Positions 62,275 to 64,000 of a stretch of DNA of 64,000 bases are shown here, one piece after another. The position numbers and the translations under genes are program-made. Location of the stretch: positions 1-64,000 of the forward strand of contig JAEZQY010000031.1 of the NCBI GenBank assembly GCA_023441055.1, in the 5' to 3' direction. How positions within the stretch are numbered: position 1 is the stretch's first letter; each line of letters opens with the position of its first letter. Below the pieces are notes generated by a model, which was given only the letters and a program-made list of their open reading frames with translations, was not told the origin of the DNA and ran no database searches. Source of the DNA: Bacillota bacterium. Lineage in GTDB: Bacteria > Bacillota > Bacilli > Paenibacillales > UBA4045.

Positions 62275-64000
62275 ATGCTTTTACTGAATACGGAACGTGT
62301 GAGCAAGAGCTACGGCATGAAGCGGCTGTTCGAGGACATCTCGCTCAGCATCGAATCCGGCGACCGCATCGGGCTCATCGGCATCAATGGCACAGGTAAG
62401 TCCACATTGCTTAAGATTATCGCTGGTGAAGAAACGGCGGATGAGGGAAAGCTCGCCTATGCGAACGGGGTGCAGATTGAGTACCTCTCGCAGAATCCGC
62501 CCTACGACCCACAGGATACTGTGCTTGCCCATATCTTCAAGGGCAGCGCCTCCTCCCTGCTCGAGCTGCATGAATATGAGGCGAAGCGCATCCTGAATAA
62601 GCTCGGTATGGATCAATATGAGGCGCGCATGGGCGAACTGTCCGGCGGCCAGCGCAAGCGTGTGCAGCTCGCGGCTGTACTCATTCGTCCATCCGATCTG
62701 CTCATTCTCGATGAGCCGACGAACCATCTGGATGCCGCTGCGGTATCCTGGCTGGAATCCCATCTGAATCGCGCGAAGTCGGCCTTGCTGATGATTACGC
62801 ATGACCGCTACTTCCTCGATCGTATTGCGAACCGCATGCTGGAGCTGGATCAAGGCGTCCTCTACCCCTACACGGGCAATTACAGCAATTTCCTAGAACG
62901 CAAGGCGGAGCGGCTGGAGAGCCAGCGCGCGACCGAGCATAAGCGGCAGAACCTGCTGCGTAATGAATTGGCCTGGATGCGTCAGGGCGCGAAGGCCCGT
63001 ACAACCAAGCAGAAGGCCAGAATCGACCGCTTCCATGAGCTGGAGAAGTCCGGTAAGCCGCAGGCGGATGGTGAGCTGGAGATTTCGGTCCAGGGCAGCC
63101 GGCTCGGTAAGAAGGTCATCGAGCTTCACCAGGTAAGCAAGTCCTATGGAGATCATGCGATTGTACAGAACTTCGATTATATCGTACAGAAGGATGATCG
63201 GATCGGAATCGTCGGTCCCAACGGGCGCGGCAAGTCCACGCTGCTCAAGATGATCGCCGGCAAACTTGCGCCGGATGCCGGACATATTGACTTCGGTACA
63301 ACCGTGTCGATCGGTTACTTCTCGCAGGAAGCCGATGAGCTCGATCCTGCGTTGCGCGTCATTGATTACATTCGCCAGGGTGCGGAACAGATTCACAATA
63401 AGGAAGGCGTTATGCTGTCTGCCTCGCAGATGCTGGAGCTGTTCCTCTTCCCTTCCTCGGCGCAATACACGTTAATTGGCAGCTTGTCCGGCGGCGAGAA
63501 GCGGCGACTATACCTGCTGCGAATCCTGATCGAAGCGCCCAATGTGCTGCTGCTCGACGAGCCTACCAATGATCTGGACATTCAGACGCTGACGATTTTG
63601 GAATCGTATCTGGATGATTTCCCGGGCGCTGTCCTCACCGTGTCCCATGACCGCTTCTTCCTGGATCGCGTGGCGACTTCCATTATTGGACTGGAGGAAG
63701 ATGGCGAGCTGCTGCATATTGAAGGGAACTACTCCGACTACGACGCATATAAAATAAAACAAGCAGCCTCCAGAGAGCCCGCTGATCAAGCTGGCGGCAA
63801 GTCCGCCCAGCAGCCTGCGAAGACCGATCCCGCGTCTGCCTCCTCTGCCCAGCGCGCATTGAAATTCTCCTACAAGGAGCAGCGTGAATTCGAGCAGATC
63901 GATGATCAGATTGCGGATGCCGAACAGAAGCTGGAGCAGCTCGCCGCTGACATTGAGTCATCAGGCAGCGACTACACGCGGCTGCAGCAATTGACGGCAG
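62275..64000 (+). CDS. ABC-F family ATPase (Uup/YfmR type), 3' end cut by window
   Basis: 575 codons are present from ATG 62275, and the frame is open at the window end. First ABC domain: Walker A GINGTGKST, signature LSGGQRKRVQLAAVLIRPSD and Walker B LLILDEPTNHLD. The inter-domain linker (about 235-280) is QRATEHKRQNLLRNELAWMR. Second domain: GPNGRGKST, LSGGEKRRLYLLRILIEAPN, LLLDEPTNDLD. A basic and Q/A-rich C-terminus leads to a coiled coil (FEQIDDQIADAEQKLEQL) of the Uup type. No membrane domain. Such proteins act on ribosomes or DNA structures. Confidence 0.9.
   Translation, partial: MLLLNTERVSKSYGMKRLFEDISLSIESGDRIGLIGINGTGKSTLLKIIAGEETADEGKLAYANGVQIEYLSQNPPYDPQDTVLAHIFKGSASSLLELHEYEAKRILNKLGMDQYEARMGELSGGQRKRVQLAAVLIRPSDLLILDEPTNHLDAAAVSWLESHLNRAKSALLMITHDRYFLDRIANRMLELDQGVLYPYTGNYSNFLERKAERLESQRATEHKRQNLLRNELAWMRQGAKARTTKQKARIDRFHELEKSGKPQADGELEISVQGSRLGKKVIELHQVSKSYGDHAIVQNFDYIVQKDDRIGIVGPNGRGKSTLLKMIAGKLAPDAGHIDFGTTVSIGYFSQEADELDPALRVIDYIRQGAEQIHNKEGVMLSASQMLELFLFPSSAQYTLIGSLSGGEKRRLYLLRILIEAPNVLLLDEPTNDLDIQTLTILESYLDDFPGAVLTVSHDRFFLDRVATSIIGLEEDGELLHIEGNYSDYDAYKIKQAASREPADQAGGKSAQQPAKTDPASASSAQRALKFSYKEQREFEQIDDQIADAEQKLEQLAADIESSGSDYTRLQQLTA

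Overview
The window looks like a chromosomal piece of a Gram-positive, low-to-mid GC Bacillota, most probably Paenibacillus or a close relative. The evidence is an SLH-anchored surface protein, two YesM/YesN-type kinase/regulator pairs beside sugar ABC importers, lipoprotein-anchored solute-binding proteins, a complete sigY-yxlCDEFG operon, a citR/citA divergent pair and an mhqO-mhqD pair, all known from Bacillus-type genomes. No rRNA, tRNA, CRISPR array, IS transposase or integrase is visible.

Layout. (1) 1-17.6 kb is an AT-rich accessory region. Apart from the 1535-residue SLH protein and a DUF421 membrane protein, nearly all genes lie on the minus strand and are small and unrelated: GNAT, ferritin-like, hydrolase, VOC, tautomerase, deaminase, nucleotidyltransferase, TIR, GyrI-like, methyltransferase. 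Within it are three full copies and one truncated copy of a 156-194 bp structured repeat (499-692, 11413-11470, 12523-12678, 13311-13482). Their ends (TAAC ... GTTA) and nested stems resemble integron attC sites, and two stems change sequence while keeping pairing. The genes between them are arranged like gene cassettes, but no integron integrase is present. This is the most unusual content of the window. (2) 17.7-25.1 kb is a carbohydrate operon: sulfatase, two CUT1 permeases, a binding lipoprotein, a YesN-type regulator and a YesM-type kinase, with a CcpA cre-like site before the binding-protein gene. (3) 25.2-33.5 kb holds a nucleobase permease, an MFS exporter, a YebC-family regulator, a ZupT-type metal transporter, citR/citA and a chemoreceptor without a sensor domain. 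(4) 33.6-38.6 kb holds the sigY operon (minus strand) and, divergently, a cNMP-AAA+-patatin fusion. (5) 38.7-50.2 kb holds cbiZ, a YueI-family gene, a GH9 lipoprotein, an orphan ParB-like gene, a CNNM/CorC-type protein, mhqD-mhqO, dgt and topB, with a 159 bp nested inverted repeat upstream of topB. (6) 50.2-60.6 kb is a galactofuranose-type (Ytf) ABC importer with two paralogous binding proteins, divergent from a kinase, an AraC-type regulator and a third sugar-binding lipoprotein. (7) 60.6-64 kb holds a HesB-like gene, a THUMP-type RNA methyltransferase and an ABC-F gene cut by the window end.

How they work together. Regions 2 and 6 each pair an importer with a membrane kinase and AraC-type regulator, which suggests substrate-induced sugar uptake. 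The sulfatase and the GH9 enzyme point to use of plant or algal polysaccharides. The sigY genes overlap by 1-4 bases throughout, so they are translationally coupled. All functions are inferred from protein sequence motifs read by eye. No database search was run.
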